From an uncultured bacterium (GTDB taxonomy: Bacteria > Patescibacteriota > Gracilibacteria > Absconditabacterales > Absconditicoccaceae): 45,885 bases of DNA. Position numbers and translations under genes: made by a program. The notes under the pieces are model-generated. The model saw nothing but the letters and a program-made list of their open reading frames with translations. It was not told the origin of the DNA and made no database searches. Where the stretch lies: NCBI GenBank assembly GCA_903918675.1, contig CAIXFE010000082.1:1-45885 (forward strand), given 5' to 3'. Shown here one piece after another: positions 19,320 through 26,688 of the stretch. How positions within the stretch are numbered: position 1 is the stretch's first letter; each line of letters begins with the position of its first letter.

Positions 19320-21044
19320 TTAACCATAGATTTCATGGTTATAGCAGGCTTCGCAATACACCATCTCCTTCCTCCCTGCCTGTCCGGTAGGCAGGTCTGG
19401 CGCATAACTGGTCTTCATATCGACTCCACATTTCATACATTTCCTCTCATATAATTTTCTTGGATTTCTGAGTGACGTCCTTTCTCTATGACGAACGTCT
19501 GGATGCTTTGTAGGAAGCGGCAATCCATGTTTGCGATAAAATTCAAGTTCTTGTGCAGTAATCTTAAAAGGTTTTCCGCTCACCTCACAAGTGATTGCTC
19601 GAGCGAGAATATCATTATTTACAAATTTAATATCAGGAAGCTCATTGGCCTTCAATATTTTCTCGACCTTAGGAAATGGTGCTTCATAGTCAGACCACTT
19701 AAATCAGGCTTTTAAAGCCTCCTCTTTCGTCAGAGGATAATACTCCATAGCAACCGATTCGTTGTATCCAAAGGGTGAAACGCGAGATGGGAAAAACTCT
19801 CCCCGTTCTCAGTCAGAGATCATTTTTTCTATAATCTGAGGAACTAACTTTTCATATTCGTCTTTGGAATATTGTTTATTTAAGATGCAATATTGCTGAT
19901 TTTTCAATCCTGCACAACCGAAACAATTTTGGCAATTCATGCAATAATCGCAATACAGCAACTCTGAATTTGTCCGACAGAGGTTGACGAATGCGCTCTT
20001 GTAGCCGTTGTATCCGCTCGCATGCGCCTCTAGCATAAGATCTACGACATCTCCTATCATAGAGACATCCATACAGTTTTTCACTCCCACACAGGAATCT
20101 CGTGTATATTTTGAATCCTCAGCATCGGCCACGTTGAAACAAGAAGTACATTCTTTGCAATTGGTAAGATAATCCCCATCGGAGTTGAATGTCTCTTTCC
20201 CTGTATAATATTTTCTGATCTGTTTGGCTTTGAGTGTATTGAAAGTGTCTCTGAGCTCAGTGATTTTTGCCTGTGCACAGGGGAAATTTGCCTTTAGCTT
20301 CTCCTCATATTCTTCTTTGGTAAGCTGCTGATTTCATCGACAATAGTTCTTGTTTCTCAATCAAGTACATAGGCAACAATTGTTACAACCGACACAGTCA
20401 TAGAGAAAATATCCATCTCTGCAATCTTTGCAACTTTCGGAATAATTGAGATTGTATACCGTATGCACATCAAAACACTCATACGAATTTTCGCTACCAA
20501 GAATATTGGAACTATCTACACAAGTATTGGATTCCACGCATCGATATGAATACAAACATTCCTCGGATTGAAAAGTAGTAGAACACATATAACAATTTTT
20601 ACAATTACCTACAATCACATTATATTCACAATTTAATGAAGTCTTTACTAGATTGGATATTTTAGGCACTTGAAGGAGCAGATCTTCGTATTGCTGAAAG
20701 AAATTTTTACTTGGGTCAAAATCTTTTCCATAATCGAAGCCACTCCATTTATCAGACCGCCGTTCTTCTTGCCCATAGACTTTATAAGGTTTATCGGCAG
20801 AATAAATCGATAATATATTTTTACCTGTGAGATCACATTTCCTATGATACAATTTTCTTTCATTCCTAAAACTCAGTCTCCTCTGCTGTCTGCAATCAGG
20901 ACAAAAAGTCGGCGAAGAGATAGTATATTTTTTTCATGCGAAGATCGGAGAAACCTTGTCGTAGAATCCCAAGTCTTTGTCTGTGATATCAAAAGACGAT
21001 CAACAATGCGCACATTGTTTGGTTTGGATGATTTTTTCGGCCAT
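19320..21044 (-). CDS. Large cysteine-rich zinc-ribbon-like protein, unknown function
   Basis: 574 residues from ATG 21044 (MAEKIIQTKQCAHCG) to TAA 19320; all pieces share one frame through TGA-Gly. The N-terminus has two CxxC pairs (CAHC, CPDC) in a zinc-ribbon arrangement. The middle has many paired cysteines (GNCKNCYMC, CKDCRDGYFLYDCVGCNNCCLC, NCKECTSC, YCDYCMNCQNCFGC) with recurrent NYC/QYCILNKQ-type segments followed by KEEYEEKL or KDEYEKLV. The C-terminus has another ribbon (CMKCG ... CEACY). So there are two similar internal halves, each ending in C-x-GL+NxxYC-x-N-x-Q. I infer a structural zinc protein that may bind nucleic acid, but no function is known to me. A palindromic repeat encodes LPTGQAG near the C-terminus. 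Confidence 0.75.
19375..19395. repeat. CCTGCCT...AGGCAGG palindrome inside the Cys-rich gene
   Basis: CCTGCCT and AGGCAGG form a seven-base-pair hairpin that encodes DLPTGQAG in the gene. It is related to the copy at 24720, which lies outside any gene. Protein-embedded copies giving LPTGQAG or LPAGRQAG strings are, from general knowledge, a recurring oddity in CPR proteins. Confidence 0.7.
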
Positions 21045-21096
21045 GAAGAAAATAGAATGTAAAAGTTTTTTGAAGAAAAACGAAAAGCCCCGTTTT

Positions 21097-21149
21097 AAAA
21101 TCCCCCGCCGTACCGGCCCTCCCCCTTTCAATAAAGGGGGGACTCAATT
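21097..21149 (-). repeat. 53-bp repeat, copy A (terminator-like)
   Basis: AAAATCCCCCGCCGTACCGG and onwards matches the copy at 23133 in 51 of 53 bases. On the minus strand it forms CCCCTTT/AAAGGGG and then GCCGGTACGGC hairpins ending in GGGGGATTTT, so it resembles a terminator. It lies about 50 bases after the stop of the isochorismatase-like gene. The adjoining AAAACG...CGTTTT is a further small hairpin. Confidence 0.75.
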
Positions 21150-21200
21150 TGGGATATATTTTTTCTCCTGATTATTATTTCGAATGACGGTCTATCCCGT

Positions 21201-21707
21201 CTATTCTACAAATTCTTCAAAATTAATAAATTCAATTTCTTCTCTCGTATCATGCAGATCAGCGAAGGTTTGCTCTTGTTTCTCTGGAGTATGTGCTGCG
21301 CAACAATCCTTGATGACTGTGATCTTGAGGTCTCTATCATACGCCTCTGCTATAAAACTTCTGACGCAGAGATTGGTCAAGATACCACATACGACGACAT
21401 TTTTCACGCCTTCTAATTCGTTATCCAATTCGGTTTTGTAAAATGGGCTGATCTTATGTTTCACTACGATGACATCAGCTTCAGATAATTTCAGCTCAGG
21501 GATAATCTGAGTGGTGTTATTGAAATAGTCCAACGATTCCGGTTCTACATGTTTGGTGAAGATAATTTTATATCCTCTCGCTTTGCAGAAGTCGATCAGG
21601 AAATTTACTTTAGAGACGATGTCTACTAGATCGCCCACATAATACTCAGACTCAGGATTTCTCCATTCAGTCTGATAATCTATAAGGACTAAAGCGGATT
21701 CTTGCAT
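21201..21707 (-). CDS. Isochorismatase-fold cysteine hydrolase (nicotinamidase-like)
   Basis: 168 residues without any in-frame TGA. The triad of the family is visible: Asp10 (LVLIDYQTEW), Lys83 or Lys85 (VVKHKISPF) and Cys114 (CGILTNLCVRS), with the cis-peptide-type GILTN before the Cys. Members hydrolyse nicotinamide, isochorismate or small amides; the pattern does not settle the substrate. Nicotinamidase usually has a DxHxxxH metal site; here I see only THKHVEP-like TKHVEP, so a nicotinamidase call is uncertain. Start ATG 21707; the terminator-like repeat copy A lies downstream. It is probably a single gene, since a terminator and a 193-base gap separate it from the next gene upstream. Confidence 0.82.
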   Translation of the reverse strand: MQESALVLIDYQTEWRNPESEYYVGDLVDIVSKVNFLIDFCKARGYKIIFTKHVEPESLDYFNNTTQIIPELKLSEADVIVVKHKISPFYKTELDNELEGVKNVVVCGILTNLCVRSFIAEAYDRDLKITVIKDCCAAHTPEKQEQTFADLHDTREEIEFINFEEFVE

Positions 21708-21852
21708 GGAGTGGTTTGGCTACAAAGCTAAAAGATCGCTGCGTGAATAGATTGTATTGTCTGGGGGATATGTATCTACTATTTGATAGTTATATGTAAG
21801 GGATATTTTAATAAAAAGCTAGATAATCTCAATAGGAGAATTAATGGAGCAA

Positions 21853-21885
21853 AAACCAAAAAGGCCCTGTTATAAACAGGGTACC
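21853..21885 (-). terminator. Intrinsic terminator of the 106-residue orphan
   Basis: On the minus strand CCCTGTT TAT AACAGGG, extended by the outer GG/CC bases, is followed by TTTTTGGTTTTT. It lies 16 bases after the stop of the gene at 21901 and fits a standard intrinsic terminator. Confidence 0.75.
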
Positions 21886-21900
21886 TTCTGGAAATACCAT

Positions 21901-22221
21901 TTAACTGATTTTCATATCTGGTGGACACTCTCTGGCAATCAACGCCTTCATAAGTTCTAATGACTCGTCGTCATAGACTCTCACTGATTGAATTGCCTTT
22001 CCATTTCTTACCGGGATATGCATACCGGTATCTTTCAGACACCCTTTCGTCAAGCAATGGGATTTAGTATCATCGCTATTTATTTTACGATGTTTTATCC
22101 CTGCTTTACGGATTTTTTTCATCAGGAGATCAATTGCCTCCTGTGATTGGTGTCTAAATGTGAACACCACGTGGTAGGAGACTTTCACTCCCCCCACTAA
22201 CTTTAAAGATGAGTCTTTCAT
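21901..22221 (-). CDS. Hypothetical protein, 106 residues
   Basis: A basic small protein with no in-frame TGA. The start is ATG 22221 (MKDSSLKLVGGVKVSYHVVF) and the stop is TAA. The pattern of an N-terminal beta strand pair (VKVSYHVVFTF), a helix (EAIDLLMKKIRKAG), a loop with Cys residues (SHCLTKGCLKDTG) and a final SVRVYDDESLELMKALI suggests a compact alpha/beta fold. I do not recognise the family. It has its own terminator downstream. Coding potential rests on the open frame, the start and the terminator, so confidence is moderate. Confidence 0.55.
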   Translation of the reverse strand: MKDSSLKLVGGVKVSYHVVFTFRHQSQEAIDLLMKKIRKAGIKHRKINSDDTKSHCLTKGCLKDTGMHIPVRNGKAIQSVRVYDDESLELMKALIARECPPDMKIS

Positions 22222-22328
22222 ACTTTTTTCTTAATTTGTATTTATTTTTCTTTTCACTTCCTCTTATAACAAAACGATCCTCGAAATCAAGGAGAATCCC
22301 GAATATGTCAACATCAGATTCTTTTACT

Positions 22329-22408
22329 CCCACCGAAGGTGGGCAAGCCCGGGAGCAAATGAGCGAGTTGGTAGTTAAGTGGCTCCTTTTAAGCGATTAG
22401 CTCCCGGG
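22329..22408. repeat. Two inverted repeats upstream of the 106-residue orphan
   Basis: CCCACC GAA GGTGGG (22329-22343) is a tight palindrome. CCCGGGAGC at 22348 pairs with GCTCCCGGG at 22400 across a 43-base spacer. The second lies just after the stop of the membrane protein at 22419 on the minus strand and may act as its 3' structure. No T tract follows. Confidence 0.55.
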
Positions 22409-22418
22409 AGATTAGCAG

Positions 22419-23069
22419 CTATTTCCTTCCATTTTTTCTTCTGATCAAGAAAATGATTGCGAGAATGAGAAGTAAGAGTATAATGAATGTCCCTGTTATC
22501 ATCTGGACTATCAGTCATTGAAATATGGCTCGTGCTGAGGTATCGAAGAACTGAGTTTTTAATATTGGTAATACTTTGAGTGTCTTGATAATTTCATTGA
22601 GTGGAAAGCTTTCTATCTTTCCTATTGCGAGGGAATACTTGCCTTGATTGCCTGGATTGCTAATGATGATCGTGTAGACTCCTGAGCCTACTTGTCTTTC
22701 CCATAATGGTCACTGAAGATATTCGTCTCCTGCAAATTTTTCATAAAATCCTGATCGCTGCAGACGTGATCCCTCTCATTTCTCGAGACGGACGTTTCCC
22801 TGCAGGATTCCGAGGACAAAATCAGTTCTACTTCCTGTCAAATCTGGGACTACGATACTTGCATACAAGAGAAATCAGGTATCGGAAGTGATCTGATAAT
22901 AATCCGATTGCCCTGAGAGATCGCCGTAAAAAGCTTGAGAAATTTCTGGATGGGTCACAATGACGGGATTCCCTTTGGGGTGAAATTCACCGAAGGTGAT
23001 CCTAGGTTGATGAGCGGAGCAGGTTCCCAAGAGCATTAGGAGAGCTAACAAAGAGAAAATCTTTTTCAT
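22419..23069 (-). CDS. Exported membrane-anchored protein, unknown function
   Basis: 216 residues. I start at ATG 23069 (MKKIFSLLALLMLLGTCSAHQP), which gives a clean signal peptide with a Cys at LLGTC that could make it a lipoprotein; the longer ORF upstream reads into the 53-bp repeat and is unlikely. The exported domain has beta-rich segments (HPEISQAFYGDLSGQSDYYQI; GSGVYTIIISNPGNQGKYSLAIGKIESF). A C-terminal transmembrane helix (IVQMITGTFIILLLLILAIIFLI) ends in the basic tail RRKNGRK. The Asn-Pro-Gly-Asn/GxYSLAIG segment resembles jelly-roll or pre-peptidase-type exported domains. Four TGA codons are read as Gly. Function not recognised. Confidence 0.7.
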
Positions 23070-23132
23070 AATGTACACAATATGGAGGTAAATATCTTTT
23101 AACAAGTAGAGGTTTGTGTTTCGAGGTGAAGA

Positions 23133-23183
23133 AAAATCCCCCGCCGTACCGGCCCTCCCCCTTTCCATAAAGGGGGTACTCAA
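23133..23183 (-). repeat. 53-bp repeat, copy B (terminator-like), after murD
   Basis: It differs from copy A at two of 53 positions. On the minus strand CCCCCTTT ATGG AAAGGGGG and GCCG GTA CGGC are followed by GGGGGATTTTT. It directly abuts the murD stop codon, so its likely role is a 3' end hairpin for murD. Confidence 0.75.
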
Positions 23184-24563
23184 TTACGTTATTTCCTTAA
23201 TATATTTCTGAAATAGATCTCCTTTTTCTTCAAAATCTTTCCACAGACTATAACTGGGAGATGCCGTCGAAAGCAAGCAAATCTTTCATTTCTCGGTATG
23301 TTCGTAGGCAAATTGTACTGCCTCTTGCATAGAAGAAGTTTGGATTAAATGTGGGAGGGTTGGATCCTCCTTGGTGGAGGACAAGACGTTGGAACGTTGC
23401 AATGATTCAAGAATTCTTTCTCATGAATCGGGGAAGATGACGATATTTCTGATCTTAGATTGATGGATATATTTTGCTAATTCATCAAATTGATAGCCTC
23501 TATCGGTTCAGCCTAAGAAGATGGTATCGATCTGATCGCCATAGGTTTTGAGGGCTTCGATCGTGCTTTCTGGCGTAGTAGAGATCGCATCATCGATCCA
23601 ACGGATACCGCCATACTCCCCTACTTCTTGTAATCTATGGGGCAATCACTGAAATTCACGCACCGTTGTATGCAAGATCTCCATAGGGATTTTCAAAGTA
23701 TCAGCAAGTGCAACGACTGCGGTAATATTTTCTAGATTATGATCGCCTGGGATTTTTCTATCATCTACAGAGAAGATCATTTTGTCTCCGAGCGTAAAAT
23801 GCCCATCCATCCGGGCATAGGCAGACCCCTGATCATAGGGGATCAGATTTGTGTATGCTTTATCCAGATCAAATCTTTGCAATGTTTCATGGTTGACGAT
23901 ATTGATTTCTGACCCCTTGAGGATATTGAGTTTGGCGCCCACATAGTTATCGAAAGAGCCATGTCGATCGAGATGCTCTGGGAAAATCGTTCCCAAGATG
24001 GAGATGAAATTCTTCTTACGCAGGTCATGCAGCATATAACTCGAGAGTTCTATCACGACGAAATCATTCTCTCTGACAGGGCAGAATTCAGGGTCCCCAT
24101 CAGTTTTGAACGGAGGACAAATATCTATCTCATCCAAAATAGGTACGCCGATATTGCCGACAAGCTTAACGTTATATCCGGCATTTTTTAACAAAGCATA
24201 AATCAATGATACTATCGTAGATTTCCCTTTACTTGCGGTAACCGCGATCACTTTCCCCGGATAATTATCAAAAAATAATTGCACTTGAGTCACGATCTTT
24301 TCTTTAACGTGTACGAGTTCAGTCGTGATAGGTACCCCAGATGATTTGAAAATGATATCGTATTTATCGAGATCTTGCAGATATTTACTTCAGGTAATAG
24401 CATGGATAGCGTCAGGATTATCTAGGTCATCTTTAGCATCTAGGATAGTAATATTGCTGAAGTGGATTTTCTGATCCATCAGAAATTTGAGCGTGGATTT
24501 TCCTTCACGTCCAAATCAGAGGATAGCGATATTTTTATTTCTGAGATCTGCGAAATCAACCAT
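23184..24563 (-). CDS. murD: MurD-family UDP-MurNAc-L-alanyl glutamate ligase (probable MurD2)
   Basis: The 459-residue Mur ligase adds glutamate to UDP-MurNAc-L-alanine in peptidoglycan synthesis. Visible are the N-terminal Rossmann-like domain ([18 protein letters not shown]), the ATP-binding loop VTASKGKST (about 109-116), [10 protein letters not shown], the [25 protein letters not shown] segment (usually TNLxxDHLDxH), and a C-terminal domain ([51 protein letters not shown]). Because murL is immediately divergent, the substrate is more likely L-Glu (MurD2) than D-Glu; that is inference from the Xanthomonas MurD2-MurL pathway. The P-loop reads ASKGK instead of the usual TNGK. TGA fills Gly sites including FL-G-GTDRG. 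It ends in repeat copy B. Confidence 0.9.
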
Positions 24564-24870
24564 TGAGTGTAAATAGAGTAAAAGGCGGAAGTGTGTAAAA
24601 AGCGTAATGACCATGTACGGTATTTACGCAAGAACGGTATTTACTGCTTTTACGATGATGCATCTAAGGTAATTATTTGAAATAAAAATGCAATGGGAGT
24701 GGGTTGGTATATTTGGGTACCTGCCTACCGGCAGGCAGGTTGGTTATTGGTGTATTGGAGATTAGGAGAAGGCTTCCGGCCAAATAACAAATAACTAATG
24801 ACCAATTACAATCACTTTTATATATCAACAATTTCATTGATTTTCTGCAGTAAATATATAGATTCACTGC
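24564..24870. other. 307-bp divergent region between murD and murL with hairpin arrays
   Basis: No gene is seen. GTAAATAGAGTAAAAGGCGG and GTAAAAAGCGTAATG face TATTTACGCAAG and TATTTACTGCTTTTACG as inverted arms (about 24569-24655). They include the 11-base direct repeat ACGGTATTTAC at 24617 and 24634. A second structure follows: the palindrome CCTGCCTACCGGCAGGCAGG, then TTGGTTATTGGTGTATTGG against CCAAATAACAAATAACTAATG (to about 24808). The two promoters must lie among these, but I cannot place them. Confidence 0.5.
24720..24739. repeat. CCTGCCT...AGGCAGG palindrome, intergenic copy
   Basis: CCTGCCT ACCGGC AGGCAGG is related to the copy inside the Cys-rich gene at 19375. Read as protein it would encode LPAGRQ-type strings. 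It borders the TTGGTTATTGG hairpin. Confidence 0.65.
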
Positions 24871-26289
24871 ATGAAAACATTCCAAAATTTCTTCATAGAA
24901 TCCTGCAATTTCGATGTACAAACGCTGACGGCGAGCTTCAGCTATAGTTTTGATCATGAGGTAAAATTTACGGAGACAATAAATTTCTCCAGCCCATGAT
25001 TTACATCTATCGTGAACATCGATCCGAGCGTGATGCAGCATCTGCTTTTTCATCTTTCTTTAGCGATAGGGATCAGTTATTACAAACTTTGTCCTACTCC
25101 GAATATCACTGTGCAGAATTGATATTTAAGCAATGACCAACAAACCTTTCGAAATACTTTCTATCTCCATGGATTAGGAGAGTATTTTTTTAGAAATAAG
25201 ATTTCTCCTAAAGGATTAGCGCAATTTGTGAATGGAAAAACAGAAAAAGATTTTAATTTTTTGCATGCGCATTTTGCGAGTGAGAGCAAGAAAATTATGG
25301 TAGCGATAGGTGGAGGGAAAGATAGTTGTGTCAGTGCAGAACTCGTGAAAAAGGCCTGACTCCCCCTCTCCACTTCTACTTTCTGAAAAGATTACTTTCT
25401 TCATCAGATAGTGAATGAAAAAATAGGTGCGCAAAGATTGGTCATGAAAAGGACGATGGATCCTCAACTTTTCGCGATGAATGAAGAAGGATATTACAAT
25501 GGGCATGTGCCCATCAGTGGCATGATCGCCTTTGTCCTCGTCACTGCAGCATATCTCTATGATTACAAATATATCATCATGTCCAATGAGAAAAGTGCGA
25601 ATGAGTGAAATACAATCCTTGATGGCATCGATGTCAATCATCAACGAAGCAAAAGTCTGGCATTTGAAGAGGCATTTGCTCAATATATAAAAAATGCACT
25701 TTCTCCCGATGTGAAATATTTCAGTCTCTTGAGAGGTATGTATGAGATCAAAATCGCTCAACTTTTTGCCTGATATCCACAATATTTTGACGTCTTCAGC
25801 AGCTGTAATACTAATTTCAGAATTCTTGAAGAGCTTCCAGCATCTAGCATCCAGCATCCAGCTTCAAGCTCCAACCTTCCACCTGCGCCTGCGGCGCGCC
25901 GTCGATGCTGATCCTGCCCGAAATGTGCTTTCGTATATGTGATTCTGAGACCATTCGTGGATAAAATCCAGACTCAAACTATTTGGTGAAAAGAATTTTT
26001 CGAAGATGAAACATTATTGCAGACATTTAAACAATTGCTTGGGATCGAAGGGATGAAGCCATTTGAATGCGTAGGGACCAATGAAGAAGTAGTCTTGGGG
26101 ATGAAAAAAAGTTATGAACTTTGGACTGAAAAATATCACGAACCGTTACCTGTGATCTTACAGATGTTTGCTGACCTTGTTTTGCCTACGATGAACGAAA
26201 CCGATTTCATTGCACTTGAACAAAAACTCATGCATATCGATCAGGAGGATATGATCCCTGCTGAGCTTCGTTTTCTTTTACCTTTGTAA
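24871..26289 (+). CDS. murL: MurL, UDP-MurNAc-L-Ala-L-Glu epimerase
   Basis: In Xanthomonas, MurL epimerises the terminal L-Glu of UDP-MurNAc-L-Ala-L-Glu to D-Glu after MurD2 adds L-Glu. The 472-residue product shows the family pattern: AIGISYYKLCPTPNI, FYLHGLGEYFFRN, the nucleotide-binding loop MVAIGGGKDSCVSAELVKKAG, MDPQLFAMNEEGYYNGHVPISGMIAFV, IIMSNEKSANEGN, DVNHQRSKSLAFEEAF and YFSLLRGMYEIKIAQLFA. SCNTNFR and RRCGSCPKCAFVYVILRPF follow, then LLGIEGMKPFECVGTNEEV. TGA supplies Gly in several of these. A repeat array inserts about 20 residues between SCNTNFR and RRCGSCPKC. Start ATG 24871; a 44-residue ORF and a terminator follow. No murI-type racemase is in the window. Confidence 0.9.
25831..25900 (+). 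repeat. In-frame CCAGCAT/TCCAGCT array in murL
   Basis: Units CTTCCAGCATCTAGCATCCAG and CTTCAAGCTCCAACC, ending in the GC-rich palindrome-like GCGCCTGCGGCGCGC, encode LPASSIQHPASSSNLPPAPAARR. The insertion separates two conserved MurL segments and keeps the frame. Confidence 0.7.
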
Positions 26290-26301
26290 AAAAAATTTAT
26301 C

Positions 26302-26436
26302 ATGGACCTCTTTTCTCACACGGAATGCATCTGATGCACTGAAGAAGCACAATGAAAGACAGCGCTTCTTAGTGAAGACGTCGATGAATATGAAATTTCA
26401 GAAGCCAACGCAACCGATCCCTTGCCGGAAGAATAG
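26302..26436 (+). CDS. 44-residue acidic ORF with CxxC
   Basis: MDLFSHTECIGCTEEAQGKTALLSEDVDEYEISEANATDPLPEE, shorter than the ORF track limit because of two TGA codons. It starts 12 bases after murL. It has one CIGC pair and an acidic tail and matches nothing I know. Support is the open frame, the spacing and the terminator downstream; it may be a small protein co-expressed with murL. Confidence 0.4.
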
Positions 26437-26444
26437 ATATTAGC

Positions 26445-26514
26445 TTCTAGGTTCTAGGTTCTAGGTTCTAGGTTCTAGGTTCTAGGTTCTAGATTCTAGA
26501 TTCTAAGTTCTCAA
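26445..26514 (+). repeat. TTCTAGG heptamer tandem array, ten units
   Basis: Seven exact TTCTAGG units are followed by TTCTAGA, TTCTAGA and TTCTAAG. The exact 7-base period makes this the cleanest example of the heptamer tracts scattered through the window. It lies between the 44-residue ORF and the terminator. Confidence 0.9.
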
Positions 26515-26538
26515 TTACTCACTGCCTAAGTGTCCATT

Positions 26539-26561
26539 CGCCCATATTGGGCGCTTTTTTG
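26539..26561 (+). terminator. Intrinsic terminator of the murL transcript
   Basis: CGCCCA TAT TGGGCG is a perfect six-base-pair hairpin followed by CTTTTTTG. It closes the murL transcription unit before the surface protein genes. Confidence 0.8.
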
Positions 26562-26602
26562 TTTATCTGTCAACCCTATTATATAGTAGAGAGAGGCATT
26601 TT

Positions 26603-26630
26603 TTGCTTATTTTCTCCCCGCGCATATAAT
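26603..26630 (+). promoter_or_regulatory. Candidate sigma70-type promoter of the surface protein genes
   Basis: TTGCTT and a perfect TATAAT are separated by 16 bases. The transcription start would be near 26637, about 50 bases before ATG 26689. Both surface protein genes, 38 bases apart, probably depend on it. Confidence 0.55.
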
Positions 26631-26688
26631 AGTAAGGTGAATAAACTGAATATTACGAAACATCTCTTTATACTTTTCATGAGTTATC

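Noticed and set aside
22209-22400. 63-residue plus-strand ORF
   Set aside because: It overlaps the start of a minus-strand gene, crosses two inverted repeats, and is low complexity at its N-terminus.
25216-25857. 213-residue minus-strand ORF
   Set aside because: Antisense shadow of murL; the plus strand has clear MurL motifs over the whole span.
26445-26514. CRISPR array
   Set aside because: Units are 7 bases with no spacers; it is a simple tandem repeat, and there are no cas genes.
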